From Clusia tigrina (taxonomy: Eukaryota; Arthropoda; Insecta; Diptera; Clusiidae), in contig CAKKTE020000605.1 in assembly GCA_920105625.2 (NCBI GenBank), positions 992,001 through 1,056,000 of the forward strand: a DNA stretch of 64,000 bases. The letters run 5' to 3'. A program made the translations under genes and the position numbers. Below, one piece after another: positions 32,080-43,250 of the stretch. The notes beneath the pieces were generated by a model, which did not search any database, was not told the DNA's origin, and was given only the letters and a program-made list of their open reading frames with translations. Positions within the stretch are counted from its first letter, which is position 1. Every line of letters starts with the position of its first letter.

Positions 32080-33634
32080 TTGCGAAAAACAAACAACAAC
32101 GATTTAAAGCTGGCATTGAAATCTGACGATGGGACGTTCACGGCAAATGAAGAGGATCGCACCCTCCTTTTGCTGCGTGTGCACTTTCCTGGGAGCTCGA
32201 TCCAGTTACCGCCATCTTTGCAGATGGATGCTCTTCCTAGAAGAGCAAGCAAGATTGGCTGGAAGGTGGCCAAAGAAATTATAACTACTGAGAGGTTGAG
32301 ATGGGCCATCAGCTCTTTTCAGCCATATAACTTGCCGGGTGCGGATGGTATTTTCCCGATCCTTCTCCAAAGGAGTGGTGAGGCACTGATTCCGTGCCTG
32401 GTAAATATCACTAGGGCAAGTCTTAATTTTGGGCACATAACGGAAGCATGGCGCACAGCTAAAGTGGTATTTATCCCCAAGGTAGGCAAGAAGGATATGG
32501 CCCATCCCAAATCCTTCAGACCTATCAGTTTGACATCCTTTGTACTTAAAGCAATGGAGAAAATAGTTAAAATACATCTCCTTGAGAACGTATTGAATAG
32601 GGAACCTTTACATCCTTGTCAGTTTGCATATATTGACGGAAAATCGACTGAAACCGCACTATACCATCTGACTGATTTTATTCAGGCAGCACTGGATAAA
32701 AAAAGAAATAGCACTTTGTGTCTTTCTCGATATTGAGGGGGCTTTTGACAACACTCCTAATGAATATATATAATATATATATATATATTAGGGCTCTTAG
32801 CAATAGAGGAATAGATAATACCACTTGCAATTGGACACGAGCTTTACTCAACAGTAGACTGACTGAAGCTGAAGCAGGTGACAAAACTGTTACTGTCAAA
32901 GTCAATTAAGGATTCCGCAGGGTGGGATATTATCACCCATTTTGTGGAGCATAGTAGTTGATGATCTTCTGGTAAAACTCACAAATCTAGGCATTTCATG
33001 TCAAGGATATGCGGACGATATTATGATAATAGCTAGAGGAAAATCTGAATCCACTCTTTGTGATATTATCCAGAGGGGCTTATTAGCAGCTAGTGAATGG
33101 TGCAGGGGAACAGGATTGAAAATCAATGCCTCAAAGACCACCATTGTGCCGTTCACTAGAAAAAGATCTCTACCATTTATGAAACCTATTCTTCTAAATG
33201 GTACACAGGTCGATATTAGCTCTGAGACCAAATACCTCGGAGTCATTTTCGACAAAAAGTTATTGTGGAAGGCTCATCTGACAGCAACCACCAAGAGGGC
33301 TACATCTTCCTTAATGATATGCTGACGGCTTGCTGGTAAATCTTGGGGATGTAACCCAAAAATCGTTCGCTGGATGTATACCATGATGGTGAGACCAATC
33401 ATCACCTATGGTTCTGTGGCCTGGCCAAATAGAGTCAGACTTAAGACAGCGAAATCTGCATTAAGTAAAGTACAACGCCTTGCCTGCCTTGTTATCACTG
33501 GAGCTATGCGCACCTGTCCAACAGCAGCAATGGAAGTTATACTAGATCTAACACCCTTACATCTAGTAATTCTAGATTCTGCTAGTAAATCTCTTACCAG
33601 AATACAAGAAATTACACGCAAAATATATGGGTAA
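32080..33634 (+). pseudogene. ORF2 reverse transcriptase of the LOA-like element
   Basis: RT motifs lie in three frames: FQPYNLPGADGIFPILLQ and VVFIPKVGKKD, with SFRPISLTSFVLKAMEKI (32080-32736); after a frame change and a (TA)n expansion at about 32764-32796, the first Asp region IEGAFDNTP near 32735; then QGYADDIMIIARGKSES (33001-33050, catalytic) and a long thumb with ETKYLGVIFDKKLLW. A TGA at 33323-33325 splits the thumb. The microsatellite sits inside the palm. Confidence 0.85.
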
Positions 33635-33779
33635 AAATTATACTCAAGAATACGGTATACTAAAATCTCACAAGGATTTTATGCCAAGAAAATTCAATTT
33701 TGCACACAAATACTGTACAATGATGAGTTGCAAAAAAGAATGGAAAGGTTTAACTGAGACGTATAAAATTAAAGAAAAT

Positions 33780-34620
33780 TCCCTTTTATGATATACTAAC
33801 GGTTCTAAGACAATGGACGGAACTGGGGCAGGAGTATTTGGGCCTAGAACCAACTACTGGGAACCAATGGGTTCTTTTCCAAGCATTTTTCAAGCGTAAA
33901 TTCACGCTATTGAAAGATGTGCCCAGATCAACATTGACAGGAAGTATCGGGGGAAAAACATCGTGATACTATCTGATATTCAAGCAGCACTCAAGAGTCT
34001 GAGCTCACCCTTAGTGAGGTCTAAACTTGTGTCGGACTATATTGGGAAGCTAAACTCCCTAGGCAGTATGAACAAGTTATCTCTAATGTGGGTACCAGGC
34101 CACATAGGAGTAGAGGGAAATGAAAAGGCTGATAGCTTAGCTAGGAAGGCTGCGGCCTCTCGCTTCAACTGAACCCTTCTGTGGACTATCATCCAATACC
34201 ATCGGAGGTCTGCTGAAGAAATGTACAGATGCAAAACGAAGTCAAACCTGGAAAACTCTTCCGGGATTAAGACAGTCCAAATCTCTTCTGGGAAATTTTA
34301 ATCCTAAAAGAGCTAAGGAGTTAATAAATATGCCTCGGAGTAAATTCAGAAACAGCACAGGAATTTTAATCGGACATTGTAGACTCAACTACCATTTGAA
34401 GAAGTTGGGTATATCTTCTGATGCCATCTGTCGATTCTGTGGAGAAAGTGACGAAACCTCCACTGCACCTGATCACAGACTGCGGACCATTGGCACACAA
34501 AAGACACAGGTGTTTTAGAGAATATATCTTAGATATGAGCAAGATCCCTCATCTTGAGACCTGCAAAATATATGAATTCCTGGCGGAAATTAACCTGACA
34601 GAAGATTTATAGATGAGACT
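33780..34620 (+). pseudogene. RNase H domain and ORF2 tail of the LOA-like element
   Basis: RNase H removes the RNA strand after reverse transcription. Readable in one frame are YTNGSKTMDGTGAGVF, where the first catalytic Asp is Asn (codon 33798-33800); IHAIERC with the Glu, preceded by a TAA; ILSDIQAALKSL with the second Asp; and VPGHIGVEGNEKADSLA with the last His/Asp. A tail with YHLKKLGISSDAICRFCGE follows in other frames to 34612 and resembles the Cys-His end of these elements. Confidence 0.85.
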
Positions 34621-34709
34621 ATCCTCATCTTTCTAATAAATAGGGGCATCACAATTGATCTTTCAGGTCGCAGTGTATAACACCCTTAAATATATCTATC
34701 TATCTAACC

Positions 34710-35731
34710 ATAGATATCAAAAACGCTTTTAATTTAGCTAGCTGGGAACACATAACCGGCGCGTTAGCAGATTGGAGTACCCATCTCCCTTGTGCGAATG
34801 ATTGCAAACTCTTCAGTTATAGAATCCTCCTCAACGAGTCCGAAAAATCTATGCAGTCGCACAAGCTTATCGGAGGAGTTCTCCAGAGAGCGGTGCTTGG
34901 ACCGCTTGGGAATTACAGCGTATTATTTGGAGGAAGTAGTAGCAGAGATCAAGGGAACTGCGGCTACCGTCGGAATATGGCTGCCAAATGTTTGACTAAA
35001 TTTGGATTAACACAAGGCCGAACAATCCGGAAGGTATTGGAGGTCGTGAAAATAAGAGTTGGTAGATGTACGATATCCATGATTCCACACATCAAATACA
35101 TAAGCATACAGCTCAGCTTCAAAGAACAGGCTCGTGTGAGATAAAGCTGCACATATATGCTCTCTCCTTTGTCAAGCGGGCAAGTGGAAAGGAACCATTA
35201 TTCTTTATCGGGCGGATGTGAAGGCGTACATAAGCACCATTGAGGCTTTATACAGAACTTCGCTGCAAGTTATCCGCGCCGTGTCACCTACCTTGATGAT
35301 TCCCGGCATTACTCCCGTGAACCTGTTGGCGAAGGATGACACGTCAAAGAGACCCACGTGACAAGTGTAGAAGAGATACAATTACCAAGTAGTGGACTAT
35401 TCAAGAGTGGCAAGCCCAGTGACACACATCTTCAAAAGATCGATGGACAAGGAGGCTGATCCCCAATAATCAGCAATGTCTAAACAGGTCACATGGTGAG
35501 GTGAATTATCACATCACGTAATTGCTGACAGGGCATGGATGGTTTCAGTCAACACTGCATAGATTCCATTTGAAAGAATTTCGCAGCTGCATCAACTGTG
35601 GATGTACAGAGGTAGAGAATGTCAGGCATGTCTTCTTCTATTGCCCACGGTATAAAAGTCCTAGAGAGGCACTGCAGGGAGTGTGTGGAAAGGCCTGCGG
35701 GGGAATGCCGAAAACGCTCATCGGAAAATAG
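34710..35731 (+). pseudogene. R1-like ORF2 fragment, RT to C-terminus
   Basis: Starts with DIKNAFNLASWEHITGAL (RT motif with Asp), continues with a decayed SYRILL and an AGVPQGSVLGP remnant at 34872-34905, then the tail motifs: ISTIEALYRTSLQVIRAV-like near 35230-35280 and LLTGHGWFQSTLHRF...INCGC near 35520-35600, then VFYCPRY. The YADD block is missing, so the palm is deleted. The fragment abuts the 3' end of the LOA-like element. Confidence 0.65.
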
Positions 35732-35989
35732 CTAGAAGGGGTCCCCTGATAATTTTTGTTGTAACGAGATGCGAGAAAACCTAGCTCATCCAGTGCCAAC
35801 GAATACAAAATTCGGGGGTTCCGATGGACACTGGTTAGTCCTAAAATCAACCTGTGTTATTGTTGATCAGTGAGGAGTCGCTGGAGGTACTCGAGAAGCA
35901 GCAGCATAGGTTGCGGTTTGGTATCTATTTAAAAAATATATAATTTAAGTATTTGAAATAATGTAGATAGCGGAACTGTATGGCAACGC

Positions 35990-37395
35990 ATAGGTATACA
36001 ACTTGTATACTTGTTGATGTCCACTTTCTAAGAGAGGAGGACATCGATATCTGCCTGATCTAAGAACAATGGGTCTGGCAGTCCCAAGTTATGGGTCTGA
36101 GGGACGGACTATATAACTTGTTCTATCCCCATGGAGAAGGTAAGCCAAGGGCATGTATTTTTGCCAAAAATACGTTAAAGGTTTTCGATTACATAATTAC
36201 AGATCGTTAGATGTCAAAGTGGTTAAGGTAGAACCGCTGGTCGGCCAATGCCTTCTGGTCGCCTCGACATATATAGCCCATGATCGCCAGACACCCCATT
36301 GAAGAGGTGTGGCGACTCATTGCATCAACAACCTTAAGAAAGGAAGCTGTTCTGGTAGGCTGCGACGCCAACGCGAGACACACGTTGTGGGGTGGCAGTA
36401 AGACAAATGAACGAGTGAGTCACTTTTCGATTTCATTTTAAATAACAACCTGAGTGTATAAAATAGGCAGCTCTCTCACTTTTATTTTCCCCGACTAGGA
36501 AACTTCAAATGGGTGGGAATAAGTTCTCGATATCACTCTGGTAACAAATTCTCCCCATCCTAGGGGTATCTCGGAGGAACTCTCTATCAGACCATCGAGT
36601 TCTCCTTTTCAATATTGAGTTTGGGCGGGAAATTGTTTTACCCCGCAGAAATCCAAATAGGACGGACTGGGGTCTGTTCAAAAACAGACTCGATACGAAC
36701 ATTTCATCCATTCCTTCTGCAACGACGCTGGACAAGCGAGTATAGACCTTGGAGAAAACCTTTCAGGTTGCTTTCTGTCCTGTCTCACGTAGCGAAACCC
36801 TGGTGGGATGGTGGATCTTAGAGACTTCAGATCAAGCCTCAAAAAGGGACGAATGCTAAATAAGTCGAAATTTCCAAGCTTACAGACAAAGCAGTACGTA
36901 ATGAGAAACGCAAATCCTTGGCAAGACTACTGCGAACCTATTGAGTCACTGAAAGACTCTGTCAGGCTCAGAAAAAGTCTCGCCAAGGATCACTCCAACA
37001 GAACCTTTGTAAAACGTACTGACGGAGTGTGGGCGGAATCGAAGATTCTTGTGGACACTCATTTTTCAGACTGAACTGATTATTCAGAGCAGAGAAGCAT
37101 GCGTGTCGAGAATACGTACCATCTGCATTGCTGGGGAAGACTCGTCAAGGTCGTCTGGACAATTAAAAGTTTTTCACCATACAAATCACCGGGTCCGGAC
37201 GGTATCATCCCTATAATGATGCAAAAGACGCAGGGGTCCATAATATCTGAGTTATGGGAAATTTTCACTGAGTGTATTTCTCTAAACTATATACCAAATA
37301 AGTGGAGGAAAACTCAATTTGTTTTCTTTCTGGAGGTGGGAAAATGGGGGCATGAATTGGCCAAAGATTTCGGACCGATTAGTCTTACTTGTAAA
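35990..37395 (+). pseudogene. LOA-like endonuclease and N-terminal RT fragment
   Basis: Broken endonuclease motifs include LYNLFYPHGEGKPRACIFAKN, HPIEEVWRLIAS, VLVGCDANARHTLWGGSKTN near 36352-36410, and a decayed end. RT begins at 37099-37497 with FSPYKSPGPDGIIPIMMQ and FGPISLT. The frame then runs into AT-rich sequence, so the element ends before the catalytic block. It resembles the copy at 27960-34695 in the same motifs. Confidence 0.65.
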
Positions 37396-37678
37396 CAGAC
37401 AAATTGTTATATCCAACTATCAAATAAATATCCATCCCTTATATCCTATGTCATACTTAATACTCTTAAATGCAACCCTTCATTCTATTGCTTTTAATTA
37501 CTACTTTTATCTAACTTATGGAATAAGCTTTAATACTTTTAATAAAACAGTTGACATTGAAATCTCAAACGTGTGAGTCTCAAATTTTATCGACGAGTGT
37601 AAAAAAGAAAACGTTTTTTTTCAATTGTTCAACTCAAGCGCATTGCTTCACGCAAATCTTACATAAAATAAACAATCA

Positions 37679-38640
37679 TGCCGGGGGAAAGTGAAATCTT
37701 AAAACAATTGCTTAAAGAGCAGCAAGAATTTTCCAGAAATAAGTTGCAACAACAACAGTGAATGGAATCAATTCTCGCGAACAATGCTGCTGGTGCAGTT
37801 GATGCAAATCACACCATAGTGCCTGCATTTCACAATTTTTCAAAAGAGCAGCAAACCTGGGAATCGTACCTAGAGCAGCTCAATCAGCATTTTTTAGAAT
37901 ATTCAGTTCAGTGCGCGGAAAAGCAAAAATCATTCTTCTTGTCATAGATTGGCATAGAAAATTTTGAACTTCTAAAAAATCTTTTCGATAGTGCGCAATT
38001 ACAAGAACAATCGTTCAAAAATTTAACGGACAAGTGTTGGGGTTAATGGAACATTTCCAGTCAAAGCGACATGTAATCGCCGCGCGCAACGATTTCTTCA
38101 AAAGAGAAATGAAACAACAGCAATCGTATAGAGAGTGGATAGCCGATCTACGCGGACAGGCAAGAGAGTGTAACTTCGCGTGTTCTGCCGAAAATTGTAC
38201 TCCTAAGTTCGTTGACGATATGATTGGTGACCAAATAATTACTCACATGCCACACGATGCTGTGCGCTCTACTTCGTTGCAGAAGCTGCAGCCAACACTT
38301 GCCGACGTCTTGCTCATTGCAGAGTCGTACGAATCAACCACCAAAACAGTTGCAGAGATAAAAGAACAAGTGCCTGGAAAACAAATTCCAATGAATGCTG
38401 TAAGTGCGTTTGCAAAAACATCATGTTAACAGCAACAACAACATTGTAAAATTGAAATCTCGGGCTGTGGAGACTCTCACTCAACAGAGAGCTGCAAATT
38501 TAGAAATGCCATCTGTAACAAATATATCAAAATTGGGCATATTGCTCCGGTGTGCATGTCAAAGCAAAAGAAAAAAAACAAAAACAATTTTAGTGACCAA
38601 AACTAAAAGAGAGATTACCGCCGCAAAAATCATAATATTG
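37679..38640 (+). pseudogene. gag: Gag of the mag-like element with altered zinc knuckle
   Basis: Starts at ATG 37679 and is interrupted by a TGA at 37760-37762. It continues through 37762-37947 (FHNFSKEQQTWESYLEQLNQ) and 38034-38429, whose MLGLMEHFQSKRHVIAARNDFF and YREWIADLRGQARECNF are capsid-type helices, ending LLIAESYE. After a frame change, the nucleocapsid at about 38460-38560 has two Cys/His groups; in the second (CNKYIKIGHIAPVC) the second Cys of CX2C is Tyr. At least three breaks. Confidence 0.7.
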
Positions 38641-38642
38641 GC

Positions 38643-38990
38643 ATGATTGAGACAATATATAATTTGACCGGTGTGGTGAAAACCGAAAGCAATAAAAATT
38701 ACATTAATCTACAAATCCTAAACAAAATTGTGTCTTTTCAAATGGACTCGGGGGCAACTGTGTCAATAATAAATGCGGAAACATACAAGCAGTTAAACAG
38801 GCCGCAGTTGCGAAATTGCTCACGAGCGTTGTTCGGTTTCGGTCAAAGTGAAATTCCAGTGCTTGGCGAACTCAGTGCAAATGTCAAGTGTGGCGAAAAA
38901 GAAAAGGTAATCGTTGTCGTTGATGTTGAAACACAATTTATTCGGTTTCGATTTATTCAAAGAATTCGGTTTTAGATTCAGCAAGTATCT
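38643..38990 (+). pseudogene. pro: Aspartic protease of the mag-like element
   Basis: The 110-residue frame has an intact active-site motif, QMDSGATVSIIN, followed by the flap region with FGFGQSEIPVLGEL. It then runs out at RFIQRIRF, where the next domain should begin. The catalytic Asp is present, unlike in the protease at 868-1200. Gag lies upstream in other frames. Confidence 0.8.
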
Positions 38991-38999
38991 AACATAAAC

Positions 39000-39190
39000 G
39001 CAGTTGAAACAAGAAAAGTAAACGAATTGTGTAATAAATATCGCGATATTTTTTAACCAGAACTTGGTACAACCCAAAATTTTAAAGCAAGTGTTTACTT
39101 AAAAGAAAATGCTCATCCGAGATTTTATAAAAGCCGACAAATCCCTTTTTCGCCAATGCCTTTATTCGAAAAAGAACTTGAGCGAAATTT
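39000..39190 (+). pseudogene. pol: N-terminal RT stub of the mag-like element
   Basis: Readable in one frame from about 39015 with one stop: CNKYRDIF, then VYLKENAHPRFYKSRQIPFS and LFEKELER. This is the start of a Ty3/Gypsy RT just before the palm. Sequence after about 39190 belongs to something else, so the element was cut here. Confidence 0.75.
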
Positions 39191-39360
39191 TGCTGCATTG
39201 AAGGGGATATTCCTGACAACCTGGGTGATTATAGCGAAGAACAAGGGGAACGGTTCCACCAGGACATCAAGAATATAGAGTAAAGATATCAAGGCCGTGG
39301 GGATCGCCTGATGGTAGACTGCTGCTGGAACTTGCAAAGAAACTGTGCGGACCAAAAACA
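39190..39360 (+). pseudogene. Fragment with the EEQGERFHQDI motif
   Basis: Directly after the RT stub, one frame reads NLGDYSEEQGERFHQDI, a stop, then RYQGRGDRLMVDCCWNLQR. I recognise this pattern from many arthropod genomes, where it closes proteins of repeated families; I cannot name the element. Only about 50 codons remain. Confidence 0.5.
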
Positions 39361-39660
39361 ATAGAAATTCCCATACAAAACGATTTTCTTAACTCTTATT
39401 GATATGTTTTTGTTTTTTAGGATTAATTTTATTATTCTTTGTATCTCTTCTAGCACTTTGTTTATTTGAAACCATTTGATAATTTTAAAATAAGCGTTTT
39501 AAAAAATATTCTCCCCTTTTCTAAAAATGAATTACCAGTATAAATGGATTTTCTTTATTTCAAAAAGTAGAGTCAATTCAACAAATTTATTATTTTTGTA
39601 TTCAGCAGACCAAAATGATCTAAAAAAGGCAAATAATTTTAAAAGGATGAAAGGCAATTT
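39361..39660. other. AT-rich DNA without recognisable genes
   Basis: No frame or motif seen. Confidence 0.5.
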
Positions 39661-39718
39661 ATGATATTGTTGGCAAATAAAAAATTACAAAATGAGATGT
39701 TGAACACTAGTGTAAACG

Positions 39719-39795
39719 ACAGTTGGCAGCATTGCCTGGATCGAGGACTTGGCAGCATTGGCTGGTTCGAGGTGTTGGCAGCACTACGAGAGGGG
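39719..39795 (+). repeat. Three imperfect tandem units, about 25-28 bp each
   Basis: TTGGCAGCATTGCCTGGATC begins the first unit; the second (TTGGCAGCATTGGCTGGTTC) and a shorter third (TTGGCAGCACTACGAGAGG) follow, each pair linked by GAGGAC or GAGGTG. The units sit just before a purine tract. Confidence 0.8.
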
Positions 39796-39960
39796 GGAAT
39801 GTCAGTTGGTGTAGTGGGAGCGAACGAAGAGGACGTGCGACATGTACATATGTAAATTGATAATAAGTTCCTTTTAATAAACTATATTTGTACTTAAATT
39901 AAGAAGAAATATTCTACCAATAAAAAATTTCAACATCGATATCTTGACTCTAGTAAGTAT
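39790..39960 (+). repeat. Possible polypurine tract and LTR-like sequence
   Basis: GAGAGGGGGGAA is followed by TGTCAGTTGGTGTAGTGGGA, the junction expected at the start of a 3' LTR, with AATAAA near 39877 about 80 bases in. It may be the far end of the mag-like element, with the middle deleted. No partner LTR is seen. Confidence 0.4.
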
Positions 39961-39989
39961 TTACATTAACGTATCTTAAGTTAAGCTAC

Positions 39990-40286
39990 ATGTGTCAATG
40001 TTTTATCAATGTAACTATTTTTTGGGAAACGGGATGTCAAGTCAATAGCTTTAAGTTTAACAAAAACTTTTGGATGACTCGAAGCACCTTCAATAAACTT
40101 TGTAATTTCTTTAAAAGTATTAGAAAAGGGTGTAGAAGAGAGTTGCAGTGGCTTTATATGTTTTGGGTTCATTTGCAGAATTCAAAAATATTGCTTAGCT
40201 TATTTGGTATTGGAAAATCAACAGTCTGCACCACAGTTCAAAAGTTTGTGAAGAAGTCTGGAATTCTTTGCGTCCAGTATATCTAA
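39990..40286 (+). pseudogene. Harbinger (PIF) transposase, N-terminal fragment
   Basis: The 98-residue frame has FWMTRSTFNKLCNFF, then a spacer and LLSLFGIGKSTVCTTVQKFV. These are the helices just before the DDE core of Harbinger/HARBI1-like transposases. The catalytic core is absent: Jockey sequence begins right after. The frame itself has no internal stop. Confidence 0.65.
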
Positions 40287-40289
40287 ATT

Positions 40290-41045
40290 ATATTACACTA
40301 TCAAGGTGTGGCATGAAGGAAAGGCTTATATATAAAATTAGAACACCAGACTTTGAAATTATGGCAGGAGTGCCACAACGGAATGTGCTTGGCCCTATGA
40401 TATACACTTTGTACACTTCTCATTTGCCAACTGATAATTCTCTCATTACCTCGACTTTTGCGGATGGCACAGCTATGCTGAGCACTCACCAAAATCCACG
40501 GATAGCTTCCCAGGACTAAGACAATTTTAAAAATAAAGAGAGTTGGCTAGCCGATTGGCGCATCAAGGTACATGTGTCATTTTCCTTCAACCCACGGCCC
40601 TGTCCGGCAGTCTCCTTAAATGGCATTGAAATCCCGCAAGCATCCGAGGTTAAAAACTTAAGAGTACATTTCGACCACCAACTAACTTGGAAAAAGCATA
40701 TAGGAGCGGAGAAAATCCAAATGAAACTCAGGTCAAGTTCCTTGTACTGGCTTACAACAAAAAATCGAAGCTCCGACTGTTATATAGAGTGCTTTAGTTA
40801 AGCTAATTTTTAATTACGGTCTCCAGATCACAAATAATCCAAAGGCTTGATCCAAAGTTTTTAGAACGATCACCGGTGCTCCAAGGCTCGTCAGAAATGA
40901 AAATATTCACCGCGACATGAATATACCACCGGTTGAAAGAGATCTAGTAGCGCAATATAAAACCAAACGTAAGTGTCATTCAAATCAACTAGCAAGGAAT
41001 CTACTTCAAGGGATGTATACATCTCGTCTTAAAAGATCACTACTT
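40290..41045 (+). pseudogene. Jockey reverse transcriptase fragment
   Basis: Starts with HEG-like residues after the Harbinger scrap, then AGVPQRNVLGPMIYTLYTSH and STFADGTAMLSTHQNP, where the catalytic FADD is FADG (second Asp to Gly). After a stop the thumb continues (ASEVKNLRVHFDHQLTWKKH) and the tail is readable to about 41045 in other frames (NQLARNLLQ). It is a third Jockey relative of 28417-29515, with more damage. Confidence 0.85.
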
Positions 41046-41074
41046 TAAAATAATAATTTATACTTCTAAAACTA

Positions 41075-42130
41075 AAATTTCTCTATTATACCCTTCACCT
41101 TTAAAAAAGGTAAATAGGGTATACTAATTTTGTGCTTTTGAGAGGGGTTGCAATTTCAAGAAGGAGGCGTGGTAGGTATGTACATATATATATATATACA
41201 GATATGATCAAAATAACGTTCTAAGCACATTTTTTCTACACCGTTAGCGCTATCTTAATGAAAATTTGCAAAAGTATGGTCTGAACAAAGATACAGAACC
41301 AGATTGCTATATGGGCCGATTTGGCAAAAGACCACGCCTACCTCCCATACAAGGAACTTTTCTCACCTTTCTGAAAATAACTATAACTTCGGTCCAATTG
41401 ATGGAATCGTGACGGCAGTTATGGAGACGTGTGTCGTACTAAAGTGGACTGTATATATTAACTGCCACGACCAATATTCACATATTTTCATAACTTAATA
41501 TCTGGTAGAGAATTGACAAAGAAAATTGACAGGAAGAAACATGTGGACATTATAAAGCTATCTGCAACAAATAGGGTTGATCAGGGAAAACACACGCTCA
41601 CTTTTGATATCTAAACTTTTGGGTCTAAAATTTAAATTTGTCTACCTATGCTCGTACTGATGCATGGGGTCGATAATAGTGTGTGTGCAGAATATGGAGA
41701 TCATAATACTATTGTCATGCCCACAATTTACCAAAAATCTTTACTAGGTTCCTATTAAAGATTTATGAACGAAATTTCACAGGAAGGTTGCGGGTACTAA
41801 CTCAAACACCGCACAAAAAATGGGCGTGTTATTTTTACAGCCACGCCCACTATTGACATATTATTATAACTTACATATGCAATCTTTTTGGATGAAATTG
41901 TATACTAGTACATATAATGATTCTACAAAGCCATACAAGAAATGGAGTCGATCAGATAAAGGCCAAGCCTCCCTCTAATATAATCAATTCAAGGTACCCG
42001 ACCGAAAATTACCGTAGATTTCTCCTAATGATGATTTATGAAGAAAACATCCCCATTTTTTAACTCTCACGCACAAGAAAAAGTAAAGGGTATTGCAAAG
42101 TCGGTCTAATCCGACTTCAGACTTCTTTAC
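41075..42130. repeat. Repeat-like noncoding block with ATACCCTT / AAGGGTAT ends
   Basis: The left end reads TTATACCCTTCACC and GGTAAATAGGGTATACTAAT; near the right end AAAGGGTATTGC appears. The interior has short phrases such as CCACGCCCACTATTG and no frame. I recall similar noncoding repeats from fly genomes. The identity and the ends are uncertain. Confidence 0.35.
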
Positions 42131-42179
42131 TCGTTTATTATACTTTTGACTCATATGCTACCGCGAAAAAGAAAATTAT

Positions 42180-43250
42180 ATTTAATCTCTCTACAGACAA
42201 TCTGACTATCCTAGCGAAAGAGAACGGTAAGGATGAATCTCAACCCTAACGGTAATGCTACATTCCGCATGATGATGACGATATCTCTGCAGGAGCTTCA
42301 AAGGATGGAGGATATAACTAGCAGAACGAAATAGAGAATAGATCTGCATCGGATATATTTGGGAGAAGTTCGAAAACCAAAAAAAAATTTCTGACGGCAA
42401 TATCGAAAAGACGGCTGATGCGGCGAGAACTAGGAAGCTTTTATCTTAGCATTACACTCCTATACTATGTCTTATCCGAAAAGGTAACAATGACTGGTCA
42501 ACTAATTACCAGGAATCACTTGAGGCGAAATATCCTACAGGCGGGATTACACCTATAGATTAGGTGTAATCCCGCCTGACTTCCCGTCGACTATAAGATC
42601 CACGGAGGAATTGAGAAAATGAATTTCCTATGCTTAGAGTAGAAAATTTAATAGTGCTCAATCGGGCTCAGAAAGGGCCAAAAGTTAAACTTACCATAAC
42701 CATGGACCCTGCTTCAATACCCTTCATAAAAATTGCCACATATTGAACTATGAGTTCGGTGTATTGGTGTACATAGAGGGGCTCCAAGGAGGAGAAATCC
42801 ATGTGGCCGTGAGCAGGCAGAAGAATGTGGCAAAATGGGCCAAAAAACCATCATGCTATGGCCGATTCGTAGATACTTAGCAGGAGGTCACTCATGAATT
42901 CTTGGAAGTGGAATTTATTCAACAACCATGTATTCCACATAGGGCCATCAAAGAAATAAAAGGCACGTAGTATAAGTTGGTATATGATAGCACCCACTCT
43001 GGGCTACTCTACTAATAAGAAACAGACTAAAAGTATTTCCAATCACAGACCTAATCTCCGGTGGCCTTCTGCTTAAAAGTGCCCGTGACTGGAGGACATA
43101 TTGATTATGTCCTGGGATCAGTATATATCTACCGGGGGAAGATGACACGGCACCAACCAGAAATGTGATAGAACTGGTTAAATACTCCCGCACGAGGAAG
43201 CTCAGATGGATTCTGAAAACAGTGAGGATATTATTACATCTCCATTGCAT
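42180..43250 (+). pseudogene. LOA-like ORF1/endonuclease remnant
   Basis: Heavily broken plus-strand coding sequence. The clearest part is 43000-43200, where LKVFPITDLISGGLLLKSAR and, after a frame change, a YLPGEDDTAPTRNVIELVKY stretch match the first half of the endonuclease in LOA/R1-type elements. Sequence before it (42480-42950) is probably ORF1, with no domain I can name. A perfect hairpin lies inside at 42538-42578. Confidence 0.5.
42538..42578. repeat. Perfect 18 bp inverted repeat with 5-base loop
   Basis: CAGGCGGGATTACACCTA, loop TAGAT, then the exact reverse complement TAGGTGTAATCCCGCCTG. It stands out by its length, perfection and GC content in an otherwise decayed region. It could be a recent templated inversion, the joined ends of a lost element, or a structured RNA. 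Nothing else decides. Confidence 0.95.

Larger units (their letters stand above)
27960..34695 (+). mobile_element. LOA/I-like non-LTR retrotransposon carrying a nested Jockey element
   Basis: A 5' leader (27960-28207) is interrupted by a minus-strand Jockey insertion (28208-29515) and resumes at 29525. ORF1, endonuclease, RT and an RNase H domain follow on the plus strand. An RNase H after RT is typical of I/LOA-type elements. The 3' end carries a short TATC-like run near 34693-34705. All reading frames are broken. Confidence 0.75.
37420..39190 (+). mobile_element. Truncated Ty3/Gypsy element, mag-like
   Basis: Gag, zinc-knuckle region, protease and the beginning of RT follow on the plus strand, ending abruptly near 39190 within RT. 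The start of gag at 37679 (MPGESEILKQLLKEQQEF) is preceded by AT-rich DNA that may include an LTR remnant, but I see no second copy. Confidence 0.65.
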
